Shown here: in pieces, positions 10,571 through 19,107 of the stretch
Layout of the letters: each line of letters begins with the position of its first letter
Numbering within the stretch: the stretch's first letter is position 1
Assembly: GCF_047971665.1 (NCBI RefSeq)
Contig: NZ_JBKEAA010000027.1
Span: 110,216-174,215, forward strand
Length of the DNA: 64,000 bases
Origin: Castellaniella sp047971665
Lineage (GTDB): Bacteria > Pseudomonadota > Gammaproteobacteria > Burkholderiales > Burkholderiaceae_B
Reading direction: 5' to 3'
Translations under genes and position numbers: made by a program
Notes under the pieces: model-generated
The model's database searches: none
Told to the model about the DNA's origin: nothing
The model's input: the letters and a program-made list of their open reading frames with translations, nothing else

Positions 10571-10599
10571 CTATTGATCGCCCTTATGGCGCTCAATAG
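10571..10599. promoter_or_regulatory. Near-perfect inverted repeat between marR and the monooxygenase gene
   Basis: The arms CTATTGATCGCC (10571-10582) and GGCGCTCAATAG (10588-10599) pair in 11 of 12 positions around a five-base centre. No T-run follows, so it is probably not a simple terminator. A weak sigma70-like pair (TTGATC at 10574 and TAGCAT at 10597, 17 bases apart) overlaps it. The surrounding 248-base gap is AT-rich, with TATGAT at 10615. It differs in sequence from the 14-mer sites, so it could bind a different regulator or serve marR autoregulation. Confidence 0.45.
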
Positions 10600-10805
10600 C
10601 ATTACAACTAAATATATGATTTTGGATTTATTTATATGGAAAGAAGGAATGCTTCCGGCGTTGCGAGGAGCCGCAAGACATTCCGCAGCATCTCAGGCAT
10701 TTAATTCGAAATTCAATTGAAATCGGAAATAAAAGGCGCGGCGTCATTCGACATGCCGACGCCTCCAGGCAGCAAGACGACAGGCCCCGATCCATGGAGA
10801 CAAAC

Positions 10806-11963
10806 ATGACTGACACCACGTCCTTGCCTGCAAGCATCCGCTCGCAGGTCGAGCTGGAAGAACTCTTGCAGGAAATCCGCGCGCGTCGGCGGGAATTCGA
10901 GACCCTGGGGCATATTCCCCAGGAAATCATCGACCGGTTCAAGGCCCTGGGCATCTACCGTTCGCTGACGCCGGCGCGTTTCGGCGGGGTTGAATGTTCG
11001 CCCGGCGAGTTCTGCCGCCTGATCGAGCTGATTTCCGAGGCGGACGGCTCCACGGGCTGGGTCGCCAGTTTTGCCATGGGGCCCATCTATCTTTCGGCCT
11101 TGCCGGTGGCGACGCAGGAAAAGCTGTATGCCAGCGTCGGTGTGGACCTGGTCTTCGCCGGGGGGATTTTCCCTCCTCAGAAGGCGCCGGCCGTCGAGGG
11201 CGGTCTCAAGGTGTCCGGTCGCTGGCATTTTTCCAGCGGCAGCATGGGCGCGGATGTGGTGGGTGTCGGCGTCATTCCGACGCACGGGAATGATGCCGGT
11301 CTGCCCCGGATGGCGGTCATGCGTCGTGACCAGATCCGCATCGAGCAGAACTGGGACGTCATGGGCTTGAAGGCGACCGGCAGTAACGATCTGGTGGCCG
11401 ATGGCGTGGTGGTGCCGGAGGACTGGACCTTCGTGCGGGGCGGCGCCTCGGCGCTGGAGACGCCGTTGTTCCGCTATCCTTCCCTGGCCCTGGCGGCGCA
11501 GGTCCTGGCCGTGGTCGCGCTGGGCATCGGACGAGGCGCCATCAACGAAGTCCTGCAGATGGCCGAAGGCCGCAAGTCCGTGACGGGCGCGCCGAATCTG
11601 GGTGAGCGCATTTATGCGCAGCTGGAGGTCGCGCGCATCGAGGCCGAATTGCGCGCGGCGCGCAGCTGGTTCTACGAGGCGATCGACGATGTCTGGCAAG
11701 TGCTCCTGGCGGGCGGTACGCCCGAGGACCACCTGGTCAGCATGTTGCGTCTGTCCACGACCCATGCCGCGCGGGTCGGAGCCGAGGTGGCCCGCCGCGC
11801 CCAGATGATCAGCGGCATGACCGGTGTCTATGAAAACAGTCCGTTGGCCCAGCAGGTGCGCGATGCCCAGATGGTGACTCAGCACGCCTTCATGGGCGAC
11901 ATCACCTACCAGAACGCGGGCGCCATGCTGTTCGGCCTGGCGCCTCTGCCGGGCTATCTCTGA
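10806..11963 (+). CDS. Acyl-CoA dehydrogenase-fold flavin monooxygenase, IacA-like
   Basis: This 385-residue protein has the acyl-CoA dehydrogenase fold of group D flavin monooxygenases (HsaA/HpaH-C2 type). These use reduced flavin from a separate reductase instead of oxidising acyl-CoA. It has the features I associate with the indole-3-acetate monooxygenase IacA, such as FCRLIELISEADGSTGW and a GGIFPPQ segment. It lacks the YEG-type catalytic base region of true acyl-CoA dehydrogenases seen at 17935. The ATG at 10806 follows GGAGA. A matching flavin reductase lies three genes downstream. The predicted reaction is oxygenation of the indole pyrrole ring; the indole oxygenase IifC is a related alternative. 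Confidence 0.75.
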   Translation: MTDTTSLPASIRSQVELEELLQEIRARRREFETLGHIPQEIIDRFKALGIYRSLTPARFGGVECSPGEFCRLIELISEADGSTGWVASFAMGPIYLSALPVATQEKLYASVGVDLVFAGGIFPPQKAPAVEGGLKVSGRWHFSSGSMGADVVGVGVIPTHGNDAGLPRMAVMRRDQIRIEQNWDVMGLKATGSNDLVADGVVVPEDWTFVRGGASALETPLFRYPSLALAAQVLAVVALGIGRGAINEVLQMAEGRKSVTGAPNLGERIYAQLEVARIEAELRAARSWFYEAIDDVWQVLLAGGTPEDHLVSMLRLSTTHAARVGAEVARRAQMISGMTGVYENSPLAQQVRDAQMVTQHAFMGDITYQNAGAMLFGLAPLPGYL

Positions 11964-11996
11964 TCGCAACCCGCGCCCCACCTCAAGGAGAAACAC

Positions 11997-12353
11997 ATGG
12001 AAGACAAGAAATCGTTGCGCGTGCTGTTTTGCATCGGCGTGAATCAGAACTTCATGGATGGCAGCGCGCAGGACATGAAGGATGTCTGGCAGGCGTTCCT
12101 CACCATGATGCGCGGCATCCGCGATCTGCCCGGCGTCCGTGTGCTGGGCAATCTGGATGATGACCAGATCATGGTGGGCCCTTCGGTCCAGTTCCCCTGG
12201 ACCACCTATGTGCTGGCCGATGTGCCGGATTACCAGACCGTGACGGCCGCCTGCAATCTGTTCCGGGTCACGCCCGTGGGTGACGGAGCGCACAAGCTGT
12301 GGAAATACATGCGGGTCGAGGCCCGCATCGGCCGCGAACTGGTCATCGATTGA
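11997..12353 (+). CDS. Small IacB/IifA-like protein of indole catabolism
   Basis: This is a 118-residue soluble protein with no signal peptide or membrane segment, preceded by AAGGAG. It lies directly after the monooxygenase, the same position that iacB has after iacA in the iac operon. Its size and aromatic, mixed alpha/beta character fit a small ferredoxin-like or cofactor-free enzyme. In the related iif indole cluster, a protein of similar size and context (IifA) is a cofactor-independent oxygenase that forms anthranilate from 3-hydroxyindolin-2-one. I cannot confirm homology without a search. The family call rests mainly on context and remembered sequence character. Confidence 0.55.
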   Translation: MEDKKSLRVLFCIGVNQNFMDGSAQDMKDVWQAFLTMMRGIRDLPGVRVLGNLDDDQIMVGPSVQFPWTTYVLADVPDYQTVTAACNLFRVTPVGDGAHKLWKYMRVEARIGRELVID

Positions 12354-12386
12354 CCTCGGGTCCGATCCGTTCTCAGGAGAGATACC

Positions 12387-13127
12387 ATGGATCAAATTGC
12401 GCTTGTCACCGGCGCTGCGCAGGGGCTGGGCCTGATCATTGCCCAGCGCCTGCATGCCGCCGGATTCAAGGTCGTCCTGACCGACCGCCAGCTGGACATG
12501 GCTCAGAAAGCAGCGGCGCAGATCGACGCCCGGGGCGAGACGGTGCTGCCCCTGAAGCTCGACGTCACGCGCAAGGCGGATTTCGAGCAGGCCCTGGCTG
12601 CCGTTCTGGCGCAGTGGGGCGATCTGCATGTCCTGGTCAACAATGCCGCCATGACCAAGGCCACGCCCGTGATGGACATAGGCCCCGAAGAGTTCGACGC
12701 GGTGCTGTCGATCAACCTGCGCGGGACGCTGTTCGGCTGTCAGGTCATGGGGGCCCACATGGTCGGCAAGGGCTATGGGCGCCTGGTCAACATGGGGTCT
12801 CTGGCCGGGCAGAACGGGGGGACGGCCACGGGCGCGCATTACGCGTGCTCCAAGGGGGCGATCATCACGCTGACCAAAGTTTTCGCGCGCGAGTTCGGCC
12901 CGCATGGCGTGACGGTGAACTCGGTTTCGCCCGGCCCCATGGATCTGCCCTCGGTGCGCGCGCTGGTGCCGCCCGACAAACTGGCGCAGATCGTGCAGGG
13001 CATTCCCGTCAGGCGCCTGGGCAATGCGCAATTCGTGGCTGATCAGGTGGTGCGGCTCGCCTCGCCCGAGGCCGACTTTGTCAACGGCGCCACCTGGGAT
13101 GTCAATGGCGGTCTTTTCATGCGCTAG
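12387..13127 (+). CDS. Short-chain dehydrogenase/reductase, IacE/IifB-like
   Basis: This 246-residue classical SDR has an intact cofactor motif TGAAQGLG at 8-15, NNAA, an active-site Y152-x3-K156 (YACSK) and the family C-terminal sequence DVNGGLFMR. It is preceded by AGGAGA. In the iac system the SDR IacE acts on the oxygenated indole-acetate intermediate. In the iif system IifB oxidises the indole dihydrodiol to 3-hydroxyindolin-2-one. Its position between the small protein and the flavin reductase supports such a role. The exact substrate cannot be read from sequence. Confidence 0.75.
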   Translation: MDQIALVTGAAQGLGLIIAQRLHAAGFKVVLTDRQLDMAQKAAAQIDARGETVLPLKLDVTRKADFEQALAAVLAQWGDLHVLVNNAAMTKATPVMDIGPEEFDAVLSINLRGTLFGCQVMGAHMVGKGYGRLVNMGSLAGQNGGTATGAHYACSKGAIITLTKVFAREFGPHGVTVNSVSPGPMDLPSVRALVPPDKLAQIVQGIPVRRLGNAQFVADQVVRLASPEADFVNGATWDVNGGLFMR

Positions 13128-13163
13128 CGTGGATGGAACCGAGGAACGCAATAGGAGAGAATC

Positions 13164-13760
13164 ATGATCGAGCCTTCAGTCGCGGTTCCCGTGTCGGTGC
13201 CGACAACCTGGCATTGGGCCTATAGTACGGATCATCAGGAGAGTACCGTGGCAGACATAGCTGCATTTCGCAACGCAATGGCCATGCTGGCCGGTGCGGT
13301 CAACATCATCACTACCGATGGCCCCAGCGGGATGGCCGGATTCACCGCGACCGCGGTGTGCAGTGTCACGGATCAGCCCCCCACGCTGCTGGTTTGCATG
13401 AACCGCTCATCCTTCGCGCACCGGTTCTTCCAGGGCAACGACGTCCTGTGCGTCAATGTGCTCGGGGCTGCGAACAAGGACGCGCCCGCCATCTTCGCGG
13501 ATCGCAACATCCAGATGGAGGATCGGTTTGCGCGGGTCCCCTGGAGCCGGCTCGTCACGGGCAGTCCTCTGATCGATGGCGCCATCGTCAGCTTCGACTG
13601 TCGGATCAATGCCATCAATGCGGTCGGTTCTCACAGCATTTTCCTGTGTGAGGTCCAGGATATCCGGCGCGGCGCGGCGCAGGGCGGGCTGGTGTATTTC
13701 AACCGCGATTATCACCAGGTAGGCGCTGATGTACCGCTGGTCCCTCCGACCAAGAATTGA
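13164..13760 (+). CDS. Flavin reductase domain protein, IacG-like
   Basis: This 198-residue protein belongs to the FMN-binding flavin reductase family (HpaC/RutF fold), with the typical start FRNAMAMLAGAVNIITT. It would supply reduced flavin to the monooxygenase at 10806. Two starts are credible. The ATG at 13164 follows TAGGAGA, and the in-frame GTG at 13248 follows CAGGAGA and removes 28 residues that do not look like part of the domain. The longer form is listed, but the shorter may be the real protein. It closes the four-gene indole-oxidation set and is followed by the promoter at 13799. Confidence 0.8.
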   Translation: MIEPSVAVPVSVPTTWHWAYSTDHQESTVADIAAFRNAMAMLAGAVNIITTDGPSGMAGFTATAVCSVTDQPPTLLVCMNRSSFAHRFFQGNDVLCVNVLGAANKDAPAIFADRNIQMEDRFARVPWSRLVTGSPLIDGAIVSFDCRINAINAVGSHSIFLCEVQDIRRGAAQGGLVYFNRDYHQVGADVPLVPPTKN

Positions 13761-13798
13761 GGCGGTGCCCGGTTCAGGTCGAGGCTTTGAAATTCTGA

Positions 13799-13827
13799 TT
13801 GACATGAATTTACTTCATAAGTAAATT
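13799..13827 (+). promoter_or_regulatory. Sigma70 promoter overlapped by a 21-base MarR-type palindrome
   Basis: A consensus -35 TTGACA (13799-13804) is followed after exactly 17 bases by the -10-like TAAATT (13822-13827). The perfect inverted repeat AATTTACTT-CAT-AAGTAAATT (13807-13827) fills the spacer and the -10. This is the geometry expected for steric repression. The right half shares the 14-mer TTCATAAGTAAATT with the site at 2203. It should control 13870-19966. Confidence 0.75.
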
Positions 13828-13869
13828 AAATAGAAATAAATTAAATTCCCGGATTCCAGGAGACATGAG

Positions 13870-16209
13870 ATGAAGATCGTTTGCATCGGCGGTGGACCCG
13901 CGGGTCTGTATCTGGCGCTTCTCATGAAGAAGCTGAATGCGCAGCACGAGGTGGTCGTCGTCGAGCGGAACCGGCCTTACGACACGTTCGGCTGGGGCGT
14001 GGTGTTTTCCGACGCCACCATGGACAACATGCGACAGTGGGACCGGGAAACGGCCGACGAGATCCAGGAGGCCTTCAACCACTGGGACGACATCGAGCTG
14101 CGTTTCAAGGGGCGCACCATCCGGTCCGGCGGTCACGGTTTTGTGGGGATCGGGCGCAAAAAACTGCTGAATATCCTGCAGGCGCGTTGCGAGCAACTGG
14201 GGGTGGAACTGGTCTTCGAGACCGAGGTGAATTCGGATGAGGACTATCCGGATGCGGACCTGATCATTGCCAGTGACGGCATTTTTTCCAAGATCCGGGA
14301 CAAGTACGCCGACACCTTCAAGCCGGATATCGTCACGCGGCCCAATCGCTATATCTGGCTGGGCACGAACAAGCTCTACGATGCCTTCACGTTCGACTTC
14401 CGCAAGACCGAGCACGGCTGGTTCCAGGCGCACATCTACAAGTTCGACGAGAAGACCACCACCTTCATCGTCGAATGCCCCGAGCATGTCTGGCTGGCGC
14501 ACGGCCTGGACAAGGCCGACCAGCAGCAGTCGATCGCCTTCTGCGAAAAACTGTTCAACGAAGGCAATCTCGAGGGGGCCGCGCTGATGACCAATGCGCG
14601 TCACCTGCGTGGCGCGGCGTGGTTGAATTTCCAGCGCGTGGTGTGTGATCAATGGTGGCTCAAGAACAAGCACGGCAGCCATGTCGTGCTGATGGGCGAT
14701 GCGGTGCATACCGCCCATTTCGCAATCGGTTCGGGCACCAAGCTGGCGATCGAGGATGCCATTGAACTGACGCGCCAGTTCCAGTTGCTGGGCGACGGCG
14801 TGGCGCACCTGCCTGAAGTGCTGACCGCCTACCAGGAGGCCCGCCGCATCGAGACCCTGCGGCTGCAGAATGCGGCCTGGAATGCGATGGAATGGTTCGA
14901 GGTCTGCGGCGAGCGCTATTGCGACCAGTTCGAACCCGAGCAGTTCATGTATTCCATGCTGACGCGCAGCCAGCGCATCAGTCACGAAAACCTGCGCCTG
15001 CGCGACAGGGAATGGCTGGAGGGATACGAGCGCTGGTTCGCCGAGCGGGCGCAGGTGCCCGCCCAGGCCGGCCGTGTCACGCCGCCCATGTTCACGCCCT
15101 GGACGGTACGCGGCCTGACCCTGAAGAACCGCATTGTGGTCTCGCCCATGGCCCAGTATTCGGCGGTGGACGGCACGGTGGGGGATTACCATCTGGTGCA
15201 TCTGGGCGCACGCGCCCAGGGTGGCGCGGGTCTGGTGTTCGCCGAAATGACCTGCGTCAGCCCGGAGGGCCGCATCACCCCCGGCTGCCCGGGACTGTAC
15301 AAGCCCGAGCATACGGCGGCGTTCAAGCGGATCGCCGACTGGATTCACGACAACACCGATGCCAAATTCGCCATCCAGATCGGTCATGCGGGGGCCAAGG
15401 CCTCCACGCGCCTGGCCTGGGAAGGCATCGACCAGCCTTTGCAGGCGGGGAACTGGCCCTTGATTTCCGCATCGCCGCAGCAGTACCTGGAAGGCGTGAG
15501 CCAGGTGTCGCGGGCCATGACGCGGGCCGACATGGATGCGGTCCGGGATCAGTTCGTGGCATCCGCGCGCGCCGCCGACGAAGCCGGTGCGGACTGGCTG
15601 GAGCTGCACTGCGCGCACGGCTACCTGCTGTCGTCCTTCATCTCGCCGCTGACCAATCAGCGTACTGACGAGTATGGCGGTTCGTTGGCCAATCGGCTGC
15701 GTTACCCGCTGGAAATGTTCGAGGCGGTACGCGCGGTCTGGCCGCAGGACAAGCCGATGTCCGTGCGTATTTCCGCGCATGACTGGGTCGAGGGTGGCAT
15801 CACGTCGGCCGATGCCGTGGAGATTGCCCGTGCCTTCAAGGCTGCCGGTGCGGACATGATCGATGTGTCCTCCGGCCAGGTGAGCAAAAAGGAAAAACCG
15901 ATCTACGGACGCATGTTCCAGACGCCGTTTGCCGACCGGATCCGTCAGGAGGCGGGCATCGCCACGATCGCGGTGGGCGCGATCAGCGAGGCCGATCACG
16001 TCAACAGTATTCTGGCGGCGGGCCGCGCCGACCTGTGCGCGGTGGCGCGCCCGCATCTCGCCAACCCGGCCTGGACGCTGACCGAAGCCGCCAAAATCGG
16101 TTATATCGGCACCGCGTGGCCCAAACAGTACCGGGCGGCCAAACAGCAGATGGAAAACAATTTCGCGCGGGAGAAGGCCGCTCAGGCCGCAGCAGCAAAG
16201 GTGGGCTGA
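13870..16209 (+). CDS. Aryl-CoA monooxygenase/reductase fusion (2-aminobenzoyl-CoA type; salicylyl-CoA 5-hydroxylase-like)
   Basis: This 779-residue fusion joins two flavoenzymes. Residues 1 to about 390 are a class A FAD monooxygenase with the GGGPAG dinucleotide fold at 7-12 and the FAD motif LMGDAVHT around D277. Residues from about 407 are an old-yellow-enzyme-type reductase, starting MFTPWTVRGLTLKNRI and carrying H580-x2-H583. This domain order and length match 2-aminobenzoyl-CoA monooxygenase/reductase of Azoarcus evansii, which hydroxylates and then reduces the aromatic ring of the CoA ester. Automatic annotation often names such proteins bifunctional salicylyl-CoA 5-hydroxylase. The indole-oxidation genes just upstream favour 2-aminobenzoyl-CoA as substrate. 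Confidence 0.85.
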   Translation: MKIVCIGGGPAGLYLALLMKKLNAQHEVVVVERNRPYDTFGWGVVFSDATMDNMRQWDRETADEIQEAFNHWDDIELRFKGRTIRSGGHGFVGIGRKKLLNILQARCEQLGVELVFETEVNSDEDYPDADLIIASDGIFSKIRDKYADTFKPDIVTRPNRYIWLGTNKLYDAFTFDFRKTEHGWFQAHIYKFDEKTTTFIVECPEHVWLAHGLDKADQQQSIAFCEKLFNEGNLEGAALMTNARHLRGAAWLNFQRVVCDQWWLKNKHGSHVVLMGDAVHTAHFAIGSGTKLAIEDAIELTRQFQLLGDGVAHLPEVLTAYQEARRIETLRLQNAAWNAMEWFEVCGERYCDQFEPEQFMYSMLTRSQRISHENLRLRDREWLEGYERWFAERAQVPAQAGRVTPPMFTPWTVRGLTLKNRIVVSPMAQYSAVDGTVGDYHLVHLGARAQGGAGLVFAEMTCVSPEGRITPGCPGLYKPEHTAAFKRIADWIHDNTDAKFAIQIGHAGAKASTRLAWEGIDQPLQAGNWPLISASPQQYLEGVSQVSRAMTRADMDAVRDQFVASARAADEAGADWLELHCAHGYLLSSFISPLTNQRTDEYGGSLANRLRYPLEMFEAVRAVWPQDKPMSVRISAHDWVEGGITSADAVEIARAFKAAGADMIDVSSGQVSKKEKPIYGRMFQTPFADRIRQEAGIATIAVGAISEADHVNSILAAGRADLCAVARPHLANPAWTLTEAAKIGYIGTAWPKQYRAAKQQMENNFAREKAAQAAAAKVG

Positions 16210-16983
16210 ATGAGTGAAGCAAAAACGGGCGGGCGCCATGCGTTGGTGACCGGCGGCGGCCGCGGGATCGGCGCGGCCATCGCCTCGCGTCTGGTGGCCG
16301 ATGGTCTGCGGGTGACCGTGCTGGGGCGCAGCCCCGGCCCCGTCGAAGCGTTGGCGGCCCGCGATCCCGGGCGGCTCCATGCCGTGACGGCCGATGTGGC
16401 CGACGCGGCGCAGGTCGCCCGCGCGCTGGCCGATGCCCAGGCGCGTTTCGGGCCGGTGAGCGTGCTGGTCAACAATGCCGGCCAGGCGGAAAGCACACCC
16501 TTTCTGAAGACGGATGCCGCGTTGTGGCAGCGCATGCTGGCGGTGAATCTGACCGGGGTGATGATCTGCACACAGGCTGTCCTGCCCGGCATGCTGGAAG
16601 GCGGCTGGGGGCGGGTCGTCAATGTGGCCAGCACGGCCGGCCTGAAGGGCTACGCCTATGTTTCGGCCTATTGCGCCGCCAAGCATGGCGTGATCGGTCT
16701 GACGCGTTCGCTGGCTCTGGAGCTGGCGGCCCGGGGCGTCACCGTGAATGCGGTCTGTCCCGGATACACCGACACTGACATCGTGCGCGACGGCGTGGCC
16801 CGCGTGGTGGCGAAAACCGGCCGTGATCCGCAGGACGTGCGCGCCGAATTCGTCAAGACCAATCCGCAGGGCCGTCTGGTGACCCCCGAGGAAGTCGCCG
16901 ACGCAGTGTCCTGGCTGTGCGGTGAGGGCGCCGGCGCGGCCACCGGGCTGGCGCTCCCCGTCTGTGGCGGCGAAGTCATGTAG
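16210..16983 (+). CDS. Short-chain dehydrogenase/reductase, probable hydroxyacyl-CoA dehydrogenase
   Basis: This 257-residue classical SDR has TGGGRGIG at 14-21, NNAG, and a Y154-x3-K158 pair in AYCAAK. It begins on the base after the stop of the aryl-CoA fusion, so the two are co-translated. In the 2-aminobenzoyl-CoA pathway the reduced, non-aromatic CoA ester is thought to go through beta-oxidation-like steps. An SDR here would oxidise the hydroxyl formed by the hydratase or reduce a ring ketone. Unlike the fused SDR at 72-1328, its cofactor motif is intact. Confidence 0.8.
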   Translation: MSEAKTGGRHALVTGGGRGIGAAIASRLVADGLRVTVLGRSPGPVEALAARDPGRLHAVTADVADAAQVARALADAQARFGPVSVLVNNAGQAESTPFLKTDAALWQRMLAVNLTGVMICTQAVLPGMLEGGWGRVVNVASTAGLKGYAYVSAYCAAKHGVIGLTRSLALELAARGVTVNAVCPGYTDTDIVRDGVARVVAKTGRDPQDVRAEFVKTNPQGRLVTPEEVADAVSWLCGEGAGAATGLALPVCGGEVM

Positions 16984-17078
16984 GGCCGGACCGCCCGCAA
17001 TCACGCCATTTTCCTGATGCATGTGAACGGCCCTGGCCCGATGGTGCGCGATGCGTGCAATGACGAGGAGAGTTTCCG

Positions 17079-17933
17079 ATGAGTAATGACGCTGTGGATC
17101 CCCGGCTGCTGGCCGGCAATCGCCGCCCCATGGCAGGCTACCGCGCCACGCATTTCCTGTGGGCGGTGGAGCAGGGAGTGGCGACGATCACACTGAACCG
17201 CCCCGAGCGCAAGAATCCGCTGACCTTCGACAGCTATGCCGAGCTGCGCGACCTGTTCCATCAGTTGAAATGGGCCGATGACGTAAAGGCCGTCGTGGTC
17301 GCGGGCGCCGGAGACAATTTCAGTTCGGGCGGCGATGTGCATGACATCATCGGCCCGCTGGTGAAGCTCAAGGCGCCGGAACTGTTGATGTTCACCCGCA
17401 TGACGGGAGAACTGGTCAAGACCATGCGCGCCTGCCCGCAGCCCATCGTGGCGGCGGTTGACGGGGTCTGTGCGGGGGCGGGCGCCATCGTCGCCATGGC
17501 TTCCGATCTGCGGCTGGGCACGGAGCGCAGCAAGACGGCATTCCTGTTCAACCGTGTCGGGCTGGCTGGTTGCGACATGGGCGCCTGCGCCATCCTGCCG
17601 CGCATCGTGGGCCAGGGCCGCGCCAGCGAACTGCTGTATACCGGCCGCAGTCTGGGCGGGGCGGAAGGCGAGCGCTGGGGGTTCTTCAATCGCCTGTGCG
17701 AGCCCGCTTCGCTGCTGGCCGAAGCCCAGACGCTGGCCGGGCAGTTGACCCAGGGGCCGAGTTTCGCCAACGGCATCACCAAGACCATGCTGCACCAGGA
17801 GTGGGCCATGACCGTCGAACAGGCGATCGAGGCCGAGGCCCAGGCTCAGGCGCTGTGCATGCTGACCCAGGATTTCACGCGCGCCTACGAGGCCTTTGTG
17901 GCCCGCCAGCAGCCCGTGTTCAAGGGGAATTGA
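17079..17933 (+). CDS. Enoyl-CoA hydratase/isomerase family protein
   Basis: This 284-residue crotonase-fold protein has NRPERKNPLTF, the oxyanion-hole segments SSGGDVHD and GVCAGAGAIVA, and a family-typical FNRVGLAGCDMGACAILPR block. The start is preceded by GAGGAG. Enoyl-CoA hydratases accompany 2-aminobenzoyl-CoA monooxygenase/reductase in known clusters, where they would hydrate the ring double bond next to the thioester or help to open the ring. It is followed after one base by the acyl-CoA dehydrogenase gene. Confidence 0.85.
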   Translation: MSNDAVDPRLLAGNRRPMAGYRATHFLWAVEQGVATITLNRPERKNPLTFDSYAELRDLFHQLKWADDVKAVVVAGAGDNFSSGGDVHDIIGPLVKLKAPELLMFTRMTGELVKTMRACPQPIVAAVDGVCAGAGAIVAMASDLRLGTERSKTAFLFNRVGLAGCDMGACAILPRIVGQGRASELLYTGRSLGGAEGERWGFFNRLCEPASLLAEAQTLAGQLTQGPSFANGITKTMLHQEWAMTVEQAIEAEAQAQALCMLTQDFTRAYEAFVARQQPVFKGN

Positions 17934-17934
17934 C

Positions 17935-19107
17935 ATGGCCGACCTGACCTATCTGGAATGGCCGTTCTTTGAACCGCATCATCGTGATCTGGCCGTGGCG
18001 CTCGATGCCTGGGCCAGCGCGCATGTCGCCGCCGCGCATGGCCCGGATGTGGATGCCGATTGCCGCGCGCTGGTGCGTGCGCTGGGACGGGATGGGTGGC
18101 TGCGCCATGCCGTCGCGGGCACGGCGCATGGCGGGATGGGCGAAGTCATCGACACGCGGGCCGTCTGCCTGATCCGCGAGACGCTGGCCCGCCATTCGGG
18201 GCTGGCGGATTTTGCCTTTGCGATGCAGGGCCTGGGGTCGGGTGCGATCTCGCTGCACGGCACGCCCGAACAGCGGGAACGCTATCTCGTGCCCGTGTCC
18301 GCGGGCGGGGCCATCAGTGCATTCGCCCTGTCCGAGCCGGACGCGGGCTCGGACGTCGCGGCGCTGGCGTGTCGGGCGCGCGCCGACGGGGATCATTACG
18401 TGCTCGACGGCGAGAAAACCTGGATTTCCAATGGCGGCATCGCCGATTTCTATGTGGTCTTTGCCCGCACGGGCGAGGCGCCGGGCGCGCGTGGCATCAC
18501 GGCCTTCATCGTGGACGCGGACACCCCGGGCCTGGAGATCGCTGAGCGCATCGAGGTCATCGCGCCGCATCCTCTGGCGCGGCTGCGGTTCGACGCATGC
18601 CGTGTGCCGGCCGCCCGGCGTCTGGGGGCGGCGGGAGAGGGGTTCAAGGTGGCGATGCGCACACTGGATGTGTTCCGCACCTCCGTGGCGGCTGCGGCAT
18701 TGGGGTTCGCCCGACGCGCGTTCGATGAGGCGCTGATGCGTGCCACCACGCGGCGGATGTTCGGCGGCGTGCTGGCGGATTTCCAGTTGACACAGTCCAG
18801 GCTCGCGCAGATGGCCACTGCGATCGACAGCGCCGCGCTGCTGACCTATCGGGCCGCATGGCAGCGCGATCAGGGCGGCAGGGTGACGCGCGAGGCGGCA
18901 ATGGCGAAGATGACGGCCACCGAGAACGCCCAGCAAGTGATCGACGCCGCCGTGCAGATGTTCGGCGGACTGGGCGTGGTCAGCGGGCAGCCGGTCGAAC
19001 ATCTGTACCGGGATATTCGCGCCTTGCGCATCTACGAAGGCGCGACCGAGGTGCAGCAGCTCATCATCGCGCGCGAGTTGTTGCGCCCGGCGGAGGCCCG
19101 AGGATGA
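17935..19107 (+). CDS. Acyl-CoA dehydrogenase
   Basis: This 390-residue FAD-dependent dehydrogenase has the signature FALSEPDAGSDVAAL and the C-terminal region RIYEGATEVQQLIIARELL. The Glu of YEG is the expected catalytic base, so unlike the monooxygenase at 10806 this is a true acyl-CoA dehydrogenase. The ATG at 17935 lies one base after the hydratase stop with AAGGGGA upstream. The gene ends in an ATGA overlap with the thioesterase. The likely substrate is a cyclic or ring-opened dicarboxyl-CoA intermediate of the pathway. Confidence 0.87.
   Translation: MADLTYLEWPFFEPHHRDLAVALDAWASAHVAAAHGPDVDADCRALVRALGRDGWLRHAVAGTAHGGMGEVIDTRAVCLIRETLARHSGLADFAFAMQGLGSGAISLHGTPEQRERYLVPVSAGGAISAFALSEPDAGSDVAALACRARADGDHYVLDGEKTWISNGGIADFYVVFARTGEAPGARGITAFIVDADTPGLEIAERIEVIAPHPLARLRFDACRVPAARRLGAAGEGFKVAMRTLDVFRTSVAAAALGFARRAFDEALMRATTRRMFGGVLADFQLTQSRLAQMATAIDSAALLTYRAAWQRDQGGRVTREAAMAKMTATENAQQVIDAAVQMFGGLGVVSGQPVEHLYRDIRALRIYEGATEVQQLIIARELLRPAEARG

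Noticed and set aside
10713..13151. A minus-strand open frame of 812 codons opposite the iac-like genes
   Set aside because: It is an antisense shadow of three genes with clear ribosome sites and catalytic motifs.
13810..17022. A minus-strand open frame of 1070 codons opposite the aryl-CoA monooxygenase and SDR
   Set aside because: It is antisense to two well-supported enzymes, has no ribosome site or recognisable motif, and follows third-position GC bias.
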